From positions 310,001-374,000 of the forward strand of contig OZ244899.1 of the NCBI GenBank assembly GCA_965221645.1: DNA of 64,000 bases. Reading direction: 5' to 3'. Shown piece after piece: positions 19,136-28,501 of the stretch. The DNA is from Bin65 sp965221645 (GTDB lineage: Bacteria; Pseudomonadota; Alphaproteobacteria; Bin65). The position numbers and the translations under genes were made by a program. Below the pieces are notes generated by a model. That model was given only the letters and a program-made list of their open reading frames with translations, searched no databases and was not told the origin of the DNA. How positions within the stretch are numbered: the stretch's first letter is position 1; every line of letters begins with the position of its first letter.

Positions 19136-19603
19136 TCATGCAGCCTTGCTGGAGGTTGTATCCGTCAACAGCGCATACAAGGCGTCCCGGCTTTCCGAAC
19201 CGCGGAGCTTGTCGCACATCGCCCCATCGCGCAGGAGGCGCGAAACCCGGGCCAATGCCTTCAGGTGATCTGCGCCGACGTCTTCCGGTGCGAGGAGGAG
19301 AAACATCAGATCAACGGGCTCGTCATCGACTGCCTCGAAATCGATCGGCTCCTCCAGGCGAGCAAACACGCCGCGTACATCGCCGAGTTCCGCCAGTTTC
19401 CCGTGCGGAATTGCGACGCCGCGCCCGACTCCCGTCGTGCCGAGTCTTTCGCGTTCCCGAAGTACCTCGAAAATGCGCCGGTCGTCTATCCCGGTCGCAT
19501 CGGCACCGCGTTGCGACAGCTCCTGCAGCGCCTGCTTCTTGCATGTGGCCTTCAAGGACGGCACGATACTGTCAGGCGTCAAAAGATCACCAATCTCCAT
19601 CAA
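19136..19603 (-). CDS. ptsN: Nitrogen-regulatory PTS protein EIIA(Ntr)
   Basis: A 155-residue EIIA-type protein of the nitrogen PTS, which relays phosphate from PtsP and PtsO and acts as a regulator rather than a sugar transporter. The phosphorylatable His67 lies in GVAIPHGKL, the family signature. The C-terminal PVDLMFLLLAPE segment is also typical. It closes the block rpoN-hpf-ptsN, the standard context of ptsN in proteobacteria, and lies 37 bases beyond the restored end of hpf. Confidence 0.95.
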   Translation of the reverse strand: MMEIGDLLTPDSIVPSLKATCKKQALQELSQRGADATGIDDRRIFEVLRERERLGTTGVGRGVAIPHGKLAELGDVRGVFARLEEPIDFEAVDDEPVDLMFLLLAPEDVGADHLKALARVSRLLRDGAMCDKLRGSESRDALYALLTDTTSSKAA

Positions 19604-19640
19604 ACTCCTACCCCGAATGCGTTCTCGAGCGCCAGTTCGT

Positions 19641-20238
19641 TTACGAAACTCGTTGCGGGTCCACCCGGCCGACGCGACGGGCGTCGCGGCGGCATGTCAT
19701 GTTCAGCCCGCCACGGGCGGCATTGTGGAACATCACGGCTGGCAGATTTGCCAAGTCCATGCGCATCACAGCTTCACCGACTGTCAGCGAGGCTGTTTTT
19801 CGTCGTCATTTCAGCGACCGCCACCGGTTTTTTCCGACCGTCATGGGCAGCGTTCGCGTCGGGCTGGCAGGATCCAGAATCCTTCTCATTCATCAGAATG
19901 TAGTGTGGCGCGCTCGGCGTCGCAAGATCCGTCGGTGGGCTGGAGCGATGATCGTCGAGGCGACGCCTGTGCCCCCTCGGACGCTTCGCAACATGCTCCG
20001 ACGCCGTGTTGAAGGCGACGTGGGGATCGTTCGCCTGCCCCTCACCCCCGACATGAAGACCCCGGCCAGCCTGAACCTTGATATCCACGGAAAACGCATG
20101 GCCGTTCCTGTCGAACGTCATGTGAGCGTCCATGGCATGATCAAAGAACTTGCCGACACTCTCTTCCGGCACATTTCGAACATGCTTGTGCAAGGATTGG
20201 CCGACACCCAGATGCCGACCCGTGACCGTGATATTCAT
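19641..20238 (-). pseudogene. hpf: Long-form ribosome hibernation factor HPF, single-base frameshift
   Basis: The N-terminal domain (MNITVTGRHL ... AKRPRGHRRR) is a normal HPF/RaiA ribosome-binding domain. The zero frame continues to VAEMTTKNSL and stops at 19774. If one base is dropped from the run of five T on the plus strand (19796-19800; five A in the gene), the frame continues with TASLTVGEAVMRMDLANLPA to a stop at 19641. That part contains the conserved C-terminal dimerisation domain of long HPF. The restored protein is about 198 residues, the family norm. As printed, the cell would make a protein without the domain that pairs ribosomes into 100S dimers. Slippage at the A run, true mutation or a sequencing error are all possible. 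Confidence 0.8.
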
Positions 20239-20379
20239 TCCGACATTCCGACGAGAGTTGGCTTCCCTGTCAAGGGATAGCCGATCACAATTTGGTTCGG
20301 GACGGCGGGCGAGCGCAGCACGGGCAGCACAAGAGACCGGATCGCCTCTGAAATGTCGCCCTGATCGGCCTCACCGCGG

Positions 20380-21909
20380 CTAGGAACCTGTCCCCTTCGC
20401 AAAGCCGACCGATCGGGTGCATTTGCGAAGGACGGAAGATGGAATTCTCAGCATTCCACGATATTTCGCAACGGTGCGACGCGCGACGTCATATCCCTCG
20501 GAACGAAGCTGACGCGTCAACACCTCGTCGGAGGTCGGCGCCGCCTCGACGCTGATCAACGCCTTCAGACGTTGTCGAACAACTTTCGAGGCATGATCGC
20601 GCCCGCCGTTCAAGTCGCAAACCGGATTGCAGAACAGGAATTTCAGCGGCACCACCCCCTGAGGCGTGGCAGCAAATTTCCGGTTCACGGCGCGGCTGAT
20701 CGTACTCTCGTGGACTTCGGTGACGCGCGCAATTTCTTTTTGTGTCAAGGGCTTGAGGCCCAGGGGACCAGCCTCAAGGAAGCCTTCCTGGCGACGAAAG
20801 ATCTCGACACCTATCCGCAAAAGGGTCGCCGTGCGCTGTTCAATGGCCCGAATCAGCCATGTCGCGTCCCGGGACGAAGTCCTGAGATAAGCCCGTTCTT
20901 CCTCGCGGCGTGCGCGTGCGCGCAGGGTCTCCAGCCCAGTGCAGTCCAGTGACAGTTTCGGAACCAGATACTGGTTGAGCCCGATCGTCCAGCGACCGAC
21001 GGCCTGAACATGCTCGCTGTTGTGTGACGAGTGGGTGCCAACGGGCAAGACGATGATGTCCGGAACAATGACTGGCGCGGTCTGTTCCGCCAACGCCGTA
21101 CCGGGACGAGGGTCGAGTTGGCGCAGCCTGTCAAGGCGCAGGGACACTTCATCGACATCAAGGCCCACCGCCGCCGCCAACGCAGCCGGGTCCTGCTCTG
21201 CCAGGATTTCCAGGTGATCCAGAATCCGGACCATCACCTCATCCAGGGCGCCGCGATCCTTCAGCTGGAGCCGCAGGCATTCCTTCAGATCGTGGGCGAA
21301 CAGCCCCGCTGGCACCGCCTCCTGCAGCCGGGCAAGAACATGTTCGACATGGACAGCCGGCACTTTTCGATATTCCGCAACCTCTTCCAGATCGCCGGCC
21401 AGATAACCGGAATCATCGAGGAGACCGGAGAGATCCAGGGCAATCTGTCGTTCAAGCGGATCGTCAAACGTGAAGGCGATATCTTCCAGCAAGGCGTCCT
21501 GCAAGGAGTTGCCGTCCTGCATGCCAGGATGATCCGGGTCCGCATGGCCGCCGGGCGTCATGTCTGCGCCGCCGGGCGTCTGTCGGGTAACCTGCGCCGC
21601 CGAGCCGAACAGACGGAGCGCCTGAGGAGAAAGGCGATACCCGGCACCAGATCGGCGCTGGACCGGTGACGGGATCGTCGGCGCAAGATCGGTTGACGCA
21701 GCATCGGCAACCAGCAGCGGGTTGGTTTCCAACGCTTCGCGCACCAAGGCATCCAGTTCAAGCCCGGAAAGCTGCAGCAGCTTCAGCGCCTGTTGCAACG
21801 CCGGCGTCAGCGCCGGCGACTGAATCTGGCGTTGATCGATTTTGAGGGATAATACCGAAACGACCATGTCGGCCTGCGTCAGGAAAAGGTGATCGACTGA
21901 TACAGTCAC
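20380..21909 (-). CDS. rpoN: RNA polymerase sigma-54 factor
   Basis: Alternative sigma factor requiring AAA+ enhancer-binding proteins. The 509-residue protein has the Gln/Leu-rich N-terminal activator region (LTPALQQALKLLQLS), an acidic middle, the core-binding domain, the helix-turn-helix region around ITRVTEVHESTISRAVNRK-like residues (IARVTEVHESTISRAVNRK) and the RpoN box ARRTVAKYR (476-484). It overlaps the lptB stop by four bases and is followed by hpf and ptsN. The family controls nitrogen and carbon genes, consistent with the adjacent EIIA(Ntr). Confidence 0.96.
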   Translation of the reverse strand: MTVSVDHLFLTQADMVVSVLSLKIDQRQIQSPALTPALQQALKLLQLSGLELDALVREALETNPLLVADAASTDLAPTIPSPVQRRSGAGYRLSPQALRLFGSAAQVTRQTPGGADMTPGGHADPDHPGMQDGNSLQDALLEDIAFTFDDPLERQIALDLSGLLDDSGYLAGDLEEVAEYRKVPAVHVEHVLARLQEAVPAGLFAHDLKECLRLQLKDRGALDEVMVRILDHLEILAEQDPAALAAAVGLDVDEVSLRLDRLRQLDPRPGTALAEQTAPVIVPDIIVLPVGTHSSHNSEHVQAVGRWTIGLNQYLVPKLSLDCTGLETLRARARREEERAYLRTSSRDATWLIRAIEQRTATLLRIGVEIFRRQEGFLEAGPLGLKPLTQKEIARVTEVHESTISRAVNRKFAATPQGVVPLKFLFCNPVCDLNGGRDHASKVVRQRLKALISVEAAPTSDEVLTRQLRSEGYDVARRTVAKYRGMLRIPSSVLRKCTRSVGFAKGTGS

Positions 21910-22754
21910 AGACGGAAGGTGTCACCCAAGTAGACCTGACGCACTTCCTTGTGCTGAACGATGGCCTCAGGGGGGCCTTCCGTCAGAACGAGACCGTCAT
22001 GAATGATATAGGCGCGATCGACGATATCCAGCGTTTCACGAACATTGTGATCGGTAATGAGGACGCCAATTCCCCTGTCCTTCAGGTGCGAAACCAGATC
22101 ACGGATGTCGCCTACGGCGATGGGATCAATGCCGGCCAACGGCTCGTCGAGCAGAATGAAATCAGGCCTTGACGCCAGCGCCCGTGCAATTTCAACGCGC
22201 CGGCGTTCGCCACCTGACAGCGCCATGGCCGGCGTATACCGAAGATGAGTGGCCGAAAACTCTGCCAACAGGTCATCCAGCATTGTTTCACGAATTTCTC
22301 GATCACCCTCCACTATCTCCAAGGCTGCACGGATATTGTTCTCGACCGTCATGCCGCGAAAGATGGAAGGTTCCTGGGGCAGGTAGCCGATGCCCAAGCG
22401 TGCGCGTCGATACATGGGCAGGTCGGTGATGTCTCGACGGTCCAGCCTGATCGACCCTTCGTCCAACCGGATCAGTCCAGTAATGACGTAGAAGCAGGTT
22501 GTCTTGCCTGCGCCGTTGGGACCCAGAAGGCCAACAGCCTCGCCACGCTGTACATTCAGGGAAATATTGCGCAGAATCGGCCGCTTCTTGAAACGTTTTC
22601 CCAGATTTTCTGCAACAAGGCCGGAATTCTCGGTAACGAGATGCGGACCTGACGGCACATCACCGGATAATTCTGCGTCCGCTTCTTCGACCGCGTCCGT
22701 CGCCATGAGCCGGCCAGCAGCGTTGTTGAAGGTCCTTATGTCCTGTCGGTGCAT
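21906..22754 (-). CDS. lptB: LPS export ABC transporter ATP-binding protein LptB
   Basis: Cytoplasmic ATPase that drives lipopolysaccharide extraction with LptF/LptG. The 282-residue protein has Walker A GPNGAGKT (78-85), the signature LSGGERRR (179-186), Walker B ILLDEPLAGID (200-210) and the LITDHNVRETL switch typical of LptB. An N-terminal extension of about 45 residues is longer than in E. coli. An internal Met at residue 17 is an alternative start. It lies 210 bases downstream of lptA, with nothing recognisable in that gap. Confidence 0.95.
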   Translation of the reverse strand: MHRQDIRTFNNAAGRLMATDAVEEADAELSGDVPSGPHLVTENSGLVAENLGKRFKKRPILRNISLNVQRGEAVGLLGPNGAGKTTCFYVITGLIRLDEGSIRLDRRDITDLPMYRRARLGIGYLPQEPSIFRGMTVENNIRAALEIVEGDREIRETMLDDLLAEFSATHLRYTPAMALSGGERRRVEIARALASRPDFILLDEPLAGIDPIAVGDIRDLVSHLKDRGIGVLITDHNVRETLDIVDRAYIIHDGLVLTEGPPEAIVQHKEVRQVYLGDTFRL

Positions 22755-22964
22755 CGATCACCACTGCACCTGTGGACATAAAGCACCTTTTTGCGTCCCG
22801 AAGACGCTGCTGCGCAACCGCCGGAGATATCCGGCCTTGCGTGATTCTCCAGGCGATTGAATGGTATCTCCGGCGCAGCGGCGTGGCGCATGGTGCTTTC
22901 CGTCCGCGGCGGCGTCGGTCTTCCCGCTCTCGCAGCCTCCGGCAGCGAGAGCCGCATCGACGTT

Positions 22965-23858
22965 CTACTTGCGACCGGCATCCTGCCCCGACTTCACATT
23001 GTCCCGTGCCGATAAACCGGGCGCACCGACGTTCCCTTTTTGCGCGTCCGAAGAACCATCGCCTGGAACCATCAGAACCTTGACACGCCCAACCATCCGG
23101 CTCACGCCGGTGTGCAGATTCACGATCGCCTTTTCACCGTTCAATTGGCTGTCGCCGCGCGTCAATTTCACGTTTCCGGTCAGAGTCGCCAGCTTGGTGT
23201 CGCCGTTATAGTCACCCATATCCGCACGGATCACGTCGTTCTGTGTGGTGATGAGCACCTCCCCGCGGGCTTCAACCCGGCGCATCAGCATCTTGCCGTT
23301 CTCGCCGTCTTTCAGGAAAGCGACGAGGCGACTTGCTCGTATGACCTTGTCGTCCTCGACCACTTTCGCATTGCCGATCACGTCGGCTCGCTTGTCCGCA
23401 CTGCGGTATTCGATCCGGTCGCTGGCCGTGATGGTTTGTGTCGTGGTGGCAAGCTTCAGGTTCCGCCCCCGCAGAATGAAGATGCCGCTTCCGACCAGAT
23501 AGGTCGCCACATCGCCAGTCGCCTTTTCCTTATCGGTCCTGATGTCGACTTCGCCTGTTGCGATGACTTTCCAGACCTGGGTCTTGCCGGCAGCGCCAAG
23601 ACGGTAGTGCGCCTTCAATTCATCTGCCCGGATACGCGTCTGGCCCTGTCTGGCGGTCGCATTCCCGCGCGCGACATAGATTTTTTCCTTGCGGCGCCAC
23701 TCCACGCCCTGTTCTGCCTTGATCACGACGGGCGTCCTGGACCTGTCGAGAAAGCCTGTTCCCTGGGCTGCGGCCCCGCCCCCGCATGTTGACGCGATGA
23801 CGACCGCCATCGGAACGGCAGCGATGCGAGCCCCGGTGCCGCAGGATCTCCAGGTCAC
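22965..23858 (-). CDS. lptA: LPS transport periplasmic bridge protein LptA (OstA-like)
   Basis: A 297-residue secreted protein: a signal peptide within residues 1-32 (ending GGGAAAQ) and then repeating OstA/LptA beta-jellyroll units, recognisable as GVEWRRKEKIYVARGNATA, KVIATGEVDIRT and TLTGNVKLTRGDSQL. It is longer than E. coli LptA (185 residues), as is common in alphaproteobacteria, where an additional repeat is present. It overlaps lptC by four bases. The role is to form the periplasmic bridge between LptC and LptD. Confidence 0.88.
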   Translation of the reverse strand: MTWRSCGTGARIAAVPMAVVIASTCGGGAAAQGTGFLDRSRTPVVIKAEQGVEWRRKEKIYVARGNATARQGQTRIRADELKAHYRLGAAGKTQVWKVIATGEVDIRTDKEKATGDVATYLVGSGIFILRGRNLKLATTTQTITASDRIEYRSADKRADVIGNAKVVEDDKVIRASRLVAFLKDGENGKMLMRRVEARGEVLITTQNDVIRADMGDYNGDTKLATLTGNVKLTRGDSQLNGEKAIVNLHTGVSRMVGRVKVLMVPGDGSSDAQKGNVGAPGLSARDNVKSGQDAGRK

Positions 23859-24556
23859 TGGCCATCGCCTTGCGCAGCCCCGGGGTCCTGTTCAGGAGCA
23901 GAAAGTTCCCTCAAATCCTGACTGTCGGGTTGAAGGAGAACTCTTGACCTGCCGATGAAGATTACCCTGGCCCCCCTGTCGACGATGCGGAACCCCTCGG
24001 CCGAAATCGTGGTATCGGGGCCGCTGGCATGCACCGTTCGGTCGCCCCAGGCGGCATTCGTTCTCATGTCGATGGTCGCCTGGTCTGTCCGAAAGCTGTA
24101 GTTCGGGCCCTGATGGACACTGACCTTTCCGGTCAGGTTCAAACGATTCTTCTTGCGATCGAAATGCCCACGCCGAGCACTGATGCGCACGTGATCGCCA
24201 TCTGAAAGCCTGACGGTCGCCCTGGGATATTCCAGCGCCACCGTGGTCGACCTTTGGCTCTTCAACCATGCCTTGGTCGCTGTCAGGCGGTAGGGTCTGT
24301 TTCGGTCGTCGGTAGCCTCGTATACAAGCGATTCCATTTCGAAATTGCCCAGATTTGCCGGCGCGAGGTCATCGCGTGCAATTTCTGATGCCTGCTTTCC
24401 GGTACTGGCAAAATTCGGCCACAACAGAACAACGACAGTGATTGCGAACGCCAGACCGGGCAACGTAAACTTCATCATGGTGACGATGCGGGTGTAGCGA
24501 TCCTGCGGGCGCGGCAAGTCATCAGGCTTGTCGCGTTTCGCAATCAGTCTCTTCAT
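23855..24556 (-). CDS. lptC: LPS export protein LptC
   Basis: A 233-residue protein with one N-terminal membrane helix (about residues 30-50) and a periplasmic beta-jellyroll domain. Segments YEATDDRNRPYRLTATKAW and GHFDRKKNRLNLTGKVSVH resemble LptC of alphaproteobacteria. It receives LPS from LptBFG and passes it to LptA. It overlaps kdsD upstream and lptA downstream by four bases each, so the three genes are translationally coupled. Confidence 0.88.
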   Translation of the reverse strand: MKRLIAKRDKPDDLPRPQDRYTRIVTMMKFTLPGLAFAITVVVLLWPNFASTGKQASEIARDDLAPANLGNFEMESLVYEATDDRNRPYRLTATKAWLKSQRSTTVALEYPRATVRLSDGDHVRISARRGHFDRKKNRLNLTGKVSVHQGPNYSFRTDQATIDMRTNAAWGDRTVHASGPDTTISAEGFRIVDRGARVIFIGRSRVLLQPDSQDLRELSAPEQDPGAAQGDGQ

Positions 24557-25713
24557 GCCACACCTTCGCGGAGGCAGTCATGCAGGTGGATAAAGCCGAC
24601 CGGTTGCATGTCTCGTACGGCAAACAGGCCAGTGACCTGTCGCGCGTTCATCAGTCCCAGAGCCTCAGCCGCCAGCGCCTCAGGCCTTATCGTCAGCGGA
24701 TTCCGGGTCATCACGTCCGAAGCAGACTTTGAAATCAGTTCGCTGTCCATGTGGCGCCGCAAGTCTCCGTCCGTGATGACGCCAGCGAGCGTTCCGGCAG
24801 GGATTGCGACACCGGCACACCCCATCCGGTGAGAAGTCATGACCAGCAAGACGTCCGCCATGGACGTTTCAGGCGCAACCAGAGGAATGTCCTCTCCGGT
24901 GTGCATGATATCGGAGACACGCATCAGTCGTCGACCCAGCTTGCCACCGGGATGCAGAATCTGAAAGTCGTCGGCAGAGAAACCACGGCGCTCCAGAAGG
25001 GTAACCGCCAAGGCATCTCCCAAGGCCAGCATCATGGTCGTGGATGTCGTCGGCGCAAGGCCCAGGGGGCAGGCTTCCGCAGCGCGCGGCAGGATCAAGA
25101 TCACCGTCGCGCCTTCCGCCAAGGCGCTCTCCGCGCCACTGGTGATGCCGATCAGATGGATTCCAAAGCGGCTGCAGTAGCCAATGATATCGCCCAGTTC
25201 AGCTGTCTCGCCCGAGTTGGACAGAGCAATCACCACATCCTCGGCGTCAATCATGCCCATGTCTCCGTGGCTGGCTTCGCCCGGATGAACGAACAAGGCA
25301 GGCGTCCCGACGGACGCCATCGTCGCCGCAATCTTGCGAGCTACATGGCCGCTCTTGCCCATGCCGGTCACGACAACCCTGCCGGCGGAAGCAGCGATCA
25401 GATCGACAGCAGCGGCAAACGCCTGCCCCAGTACTCCGTCCATTGCATGAGAGACAGCGCCGATCCCGGCGGCTTCAAGCGAAAGGACACGCCGAGCCGA
25501 TACCAGATCGCCAACGGAATTGTCAGCGACGGAAGCAGCGTCAGGCAATCCGTCCTCCGAGCCGGCAGCGTGATCAGAACCGTATTTCAGGCCTTCAACG
25601 TGGGTTGGCGGTTCCGCCTGTCTCATAGCTCTCTTGCCACCGCGTCCTGCCCGATTCGCAAGCGCGGAGCCTGATGCCGATGTCATGTTATTCGGCTTTC
25701 GGTCTGCGGACAT
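24553..25713 (-). CDS. kdsD: Arabinose-5-phosphate isomerase (KdsD/KpsF)
   Basis: Interconverts ribulose-5-phosphate and arabinose-5-phosphate, the first step to Kdo for LPS. The 386-residue protein has a SIS sugar isomerase domain (from about residue 95; GMGKSGHVARK, HPGEASHGDMGM and ALSNSGETAE) and two C-terminal CBS domains (from about residue 265). The first ~60 residues are unusual, charged and probably disordered. A later start is possible. It heads the kdsD-lptC-lptA-lptB run. Confidence 0.95.
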   Translation of the reverse strand: MSADRKPNNMTSASGSALANRAGRGGKRAMRQAEPPTHVEGLKYGSDHAAGSEDGLPDAASVADNSVGDLVSARRVLSLEAAGIGAVSHAMDGVLGQAFAAAVDLIAASAGRVVVTGMGKSGHVARKIAATMASVGTPALFVHPGEASHGDMGMIDAEDVVIALSNSGETAELGDIIGYCSRFGIHLIGITSGAESALAEGATVILILPRAAEACPLGLAPTTSTTMMLALGDALAVTLLERRGFSADDFQILHPGGKLGRRLMRVSDIMHTGEDIPLVAPETSMADVLLVMTSHRMGCAGVAIPAGTLAGVITDGDLRRHMDSELISKSASDVMTRNPLTIRPEALAAEALGLMNARQVTGLFAVRDMQPVGFIHLHDCLREGVA

Positions 25714-25838
25714 GGGCAGATGTCATATCCACGCCACCCCCTTCCTTCGGCGATCACGGAAAGAATAGAGTCAGCCGTTATTCCATCAGTGTTCTACAGG
25801 AATTGTGCATCCTGTCAAAGATGATCGGGAAACCGGGA

Positions 25839-26465
25839 TCACGAATGAGAAAATATGTCGCTTTCAGGCCATCCCGCTACATCCAGCCGCGCGCGGTGCG
25901 GCAAAAAATCGAAACAGCGCTGTGCCAATTCCGTCCGGTTTTCGCGCTTCAGAAGACCATCCAGTTTTTCCTTTAGCCGATGCAGGTGAAGAACGTCGCT
26001 CGCTGCATACAACATCTGGTCTTCACTGAGCGTCTCGGCGCCCCAATCCGAACTCTGCTGCTGCTTGGAAATATCAATGCCCAGAAGTTCCCGGCACAAG
26101 TCCTTGAGACCGTGTCGATCGGTCATGGTGCGGACGAGTCTTGAGGCGATCTTGGTGCAGTAGACCGGCGTGGTCAGGACACCAAGGCGCTGCAGAAAGA
26201 CTGCAATATCGAAGCGACCAAAGTGAAACAGTTTCAGCGTCGATGGGTCTGCCAGCAACGCCTCAAGATTGGGAGCCCGGGTCTGACCACGGGCGATCTG
26301 GACGAGATGGCATACCCCGTCGCCGACCGACAACTGGACGAGGCACAAGCGATCCCGTTGCGGGCTCAGACCCATGGTCTCCGAATCGACCGCAACCGAC
26401 GGTCCGGACCTGAACGTGTCCGGCAAATCGCCTTGATGCACCAGGATGTCCCGAACAGTCGTCAT
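25839..26465 (-). CDS. rnd: Ribonuclease D-like 3'-5' exonuclease
   Basis: Trims the 3' ends of tRNA precursors. Starting at MTTVRDIL (26465) gives 208 residues. A longer frame would run into the tRNA gene, so this start is preferred. DEDD exonuclease motifs are visible: AVDSETMGL (Exo I; Asp27, Glu29), LFHFGRFDIAVF (Exo II) and LYAASDVLHLHRL (Exo III). It is the short alphaproteobacterial form without the HRDC domains of E. coli RNase D. It lies next to tRNA-Leu and upstream of kdsD. Confidence 0.92.
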   Translation of the reverse strand: MTTVRDILVHQGDLPDTFRSGPSVAVDSETMGLSPQRDRLCLVQLSVGDGVCHLVQIARGQTRAPNLEALLADPSTLKLFHFGRFDIAVFLQRLGVLTTPVYCTKIASRLVRTMTDRHGLKDLCRELLGIDISKQQQSSDWGAETLSEDQMLYAASDVLHLHRLKEKLDGLLKRENRTELAQRCFDFLPHRARLDVAGWPESDIFSHS

Positions 26466-26544
26466 GATGGCAGCGTTTTTCCTGTCGCCCAGAGGCAGGG
26501 TTCCACCTTGACTCTTACGCGTTCCACTCAGTTTCTGTAAAAAA

Positions 26545-26631
26545 TGGTGCCCAGGAGAAGACTCGAACTTCCACGGCCTTGCGGCCACAGGTACCTGAAA
26601 CCTGCGCGTCTACCAATTCCGCCACCTGGGC
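26545..26631 (-). tRNA. tRNA-Leu (anticodon CAG)
   Basis: An 87-base class II tRNA, read on the minus strand. The 5' GCCCAGG pairs with CCTGGGC before the discriminator A and an encoded CCA. The D arm contains GGTAGAC. The anticodon stem is CAGGT/ACCTG with loop TTCAGGT, giving anticodon CAG. The variable arm is long, as in all leucine tRNAs, and the T loop is TTCGAGT. It sits directly upstream of rnd on the same strand. Confidence 0.97.
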
Positions 26632-27029
26632 ACTGCTTGAGGGCGCTGGTGGTTCGGGCGCCACATGAGACGCGCGACAACCGCGTCCGAACTGAATGAG
26701 GGCCTTTGCGTAACCCTGGCACTCAGCGCTGTCAATCGTGCCGACGATGTTCGGTTCCGAGAGCAATGTCGCGGTCCATGGCGCAAGGGACTGATAGTCG
26801 GCACACACGCAACGCGAAGGATGAGGAACCGGCCTGGCTGGCGGGTCAGTCTTGACTTTCGGCGCCGGGGAGCTTCGCAACCCTTTCGTGTGTCGCCCAA
26901 GCCGCCCCGACGATCCTGTCCCTGCAGCACCGGACCCCGGATCAGGTCACACAAGCGCCAGGTTATCGGGGTTGAACCCATCCATCGCTTCGTCCATGGT
27001 TTTCATCGTCTTGGCGGTCAGATGAGGGC
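26632..27029. other. 400 bases upstream of tRNA-Leu without a clear gene
   Basis: The minus-strand frame ending near 26960 reads MDEAMDGFNPDNLALV before a stop, which looks like the C-terminus of some protein, but nothing continuous joins it. It may be residue from the decayed region that also contains the efp fragment. No RNA gene is recognised. The tRNA promoter should be within the first 60 bases. Confidence 0.3.
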
Positions 27030-27477
27030 GTGAGCGATGGTGTTCGATTCCTCGAGGGACTGGTTCAGACCGCGAGGCGTTTCGATGGCTCGACCGATCT
27101 CGTTGAGCACGAAGGGGGCTGTCTGCCCCCTGATCATCTCACGTCGGCCTTGACGACATCCATGATCACAGTGTCGAGAAACTCGACGCGGATGGGCGTC
27201 CCTTCGCAGAACCGGATACCAAACGTCCAGCCTTCCTGAAGAAAATCTTCGGCAAGGAGAAACTGCTGCTGCACCTGTCCAGCCGCACCTTTTCGATGCT
27301 CTCTGCGGCGCGGAACCGCTCGTTGAGCCTGGTCCCGTCGCGAATGTCCTTCATCTCTGCCTGGAGACAGGCGCCGCCCTTGCCGGGCTGCGTGTGCTGG
27401 ATCTTGGTGACGCGCCACAGGCGACCGTCATGCTCGACAATGTTGCCAGGGCGGATCGCATTGCCGTTGATGCGCAT
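27030..27477 (-). pseudogene. efp: Elongation factor P, internally deleted and frameshifted
   Basis: From the ATG at 27477 the protein reads as a normal EF-P N-terminal KOW-like domain (MRINGNAIRPGN ... QPGKGGA ... LNERFRAAESIEKVRLD). The lysine position that is normally modified falls in the GKGG loop. After VRLD the frame breaks. The EF-P sequence resumes in another frame at about 27275 with LLAEDFLQEGWTF and EGTPIRVEFLDTVIMDVV, the end of domain II. About 35 residues between these points are missing, and domain III is replaced by a stop at 27134. A weak RGQTA remnant follows. The gene cannot make a working EF-P. Another copy elsewhere cannot be excluded. Confidence 0.85.
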
Positions 27478-27576
27478 ACTGGACAGCAGGTTTGCCGGGG
27501 GCGGATACGGGGCGGAAAGCCGGCGTCGGCGACGGCTGGGTTGAATTCCAGTCAACCAACCGCTGAACAAGCGTTC

Positions 27577-28440
27577 TCAGCCGTTCAACGCCTCGGCATG
27601 GTAGGCAACATGGTCGCCCACGAAGGTCTGTACGAAAAAATAGCCATGATCGTAACCCTTCTGCATGCGTACGGTAATCTCCTGGCCGGCGTCCTTGCAC
27701 GCCGTCCGGAAGGCATTGATCTTCATGGCACCCGCTTTGAAAAACTCGTCCTCGTCGCCCTGATCGATCAGGATCGGCGCGCAGGTGTGGCCGTCCTTTA
27801 CAAGTTCGGTCGCGTCATACGCGCGCCAATCCGCGCGGTCTGCACCCAGATAGGCACCGAAAATCCTTTCGCCCAAGCCGGTCTGCATCGGCGCGCAGAT
27901 CGGCGCGAGGACCGAGACCGAGCGGTAGCGATCCGAGTTGCGCAGCGCGATAACCAGCGTGCCGTGGCCGCCCATCGAATGGCCGAACAGACCGGATCGG
28001 GACATGTCGGCCGGCAGGCCGGCACCGACGACTGCCGGCAACTCGCCGACAACATACTCGTACATCCTGTAATGCGACGACCAAGGTGCCTGCGTGGCGT
28101 TGACATAGAAGCCTGCCCCGGCACCAATATCCCAAGCTTCGTCGTCCGCCACGTTGGCACCGCGCGGACTGGTGTCGGGCGCGACAACCAGCAGACCGTG
28201 TTCGGCAGCATGACGCTGCACTGCCGCCTTCACTGTGAAATTTTCCTCTGTACAGGTGATACCCGACAACCAGGTCAGCACTGGAACCGGCCGGTCCGTG
28301 GCCTGCGGCGGCACATAGGCGGAAAACTGCATCCGGCACCGTGTCGCCACCGATTCGTGTGCGCAGACATATTGCGTACCACCGAAACATTTGCTGGCGC
28401 TGACGATCTCAAGAGGCATGGACGGGGTTTCCGTTGACAA
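27577..28440 (-). CDS. fghA: S-formylglutathione hydrolase
   Basis: Hydrolyses S-formylglutathione to formate and glutathione, the second step of glutathione-dependent formaldehyde oxidation. The 287-residue alpha/beta hydrolase has the esterase D signature: WLSGITCTEENF near residue 58, the nucleophile Ser155 in GHSMGGHG, the Asp in ILIDQGDEDEFF and the catalytic His in GYDHGYFF. The formaldehyde dehydrogenase partner is not in the window. Together with the PQQ alcohol dehydrogenase at 55-57 kb it suggests use of methanol or another formaldehyde source. Confidence 0.95.
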   Translation of the reverse strand: MSTETPSMPLEIVSASKCFGGTQYVCAHESVATRCRMQFSAYVPPQATDRPVPVLTWLSGITCTEENFTVKAAVQRHAAEHGLLVVAPDTSPRGANVADDEAWDIGAGAGFYVNATQAPWSSHYRMYEYVVGELPAVVGAGLPADMSRSGLFGHSMGGHGTLVIALRNSDRYRSVSVLAPICAPMQTGLGERIFGAYLGADRADWRAYDATELVKDGHTCAPILIDQGDEDEFFKAGAMKINAFRTACKDAGQEITVRMQKGYDHGYFFVQTFVGDHVAYHAEALNG

Positions 28441-28478
28441 GACGCAATCTCCACCGTGACACAGACACGCCCTTCGAC

Positions 28479-28501
28479 GCCTGCGGCTCCGAGCCGCAGG
28501 C
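28479..28501. repeat. Perfect 10-bp inverted repeat with 3-base loop
   Basis: GCCTGCGGCT, loop CCG, then AGCCGCAGGC. A very stable hairpin 39 bases upstream of the fghA start and at the left side of the istB relic. There is no following T run in either direction, so it is not a standard terminator. It could be a leader hairpin or a remnant end of the insertion sequence. Confidence 0.55.

Noticed and set aside
28479..28501. Rho-independent terminator
   Set aside because: A strong hairpin, but no T run follows in either direction and no gene ends here.
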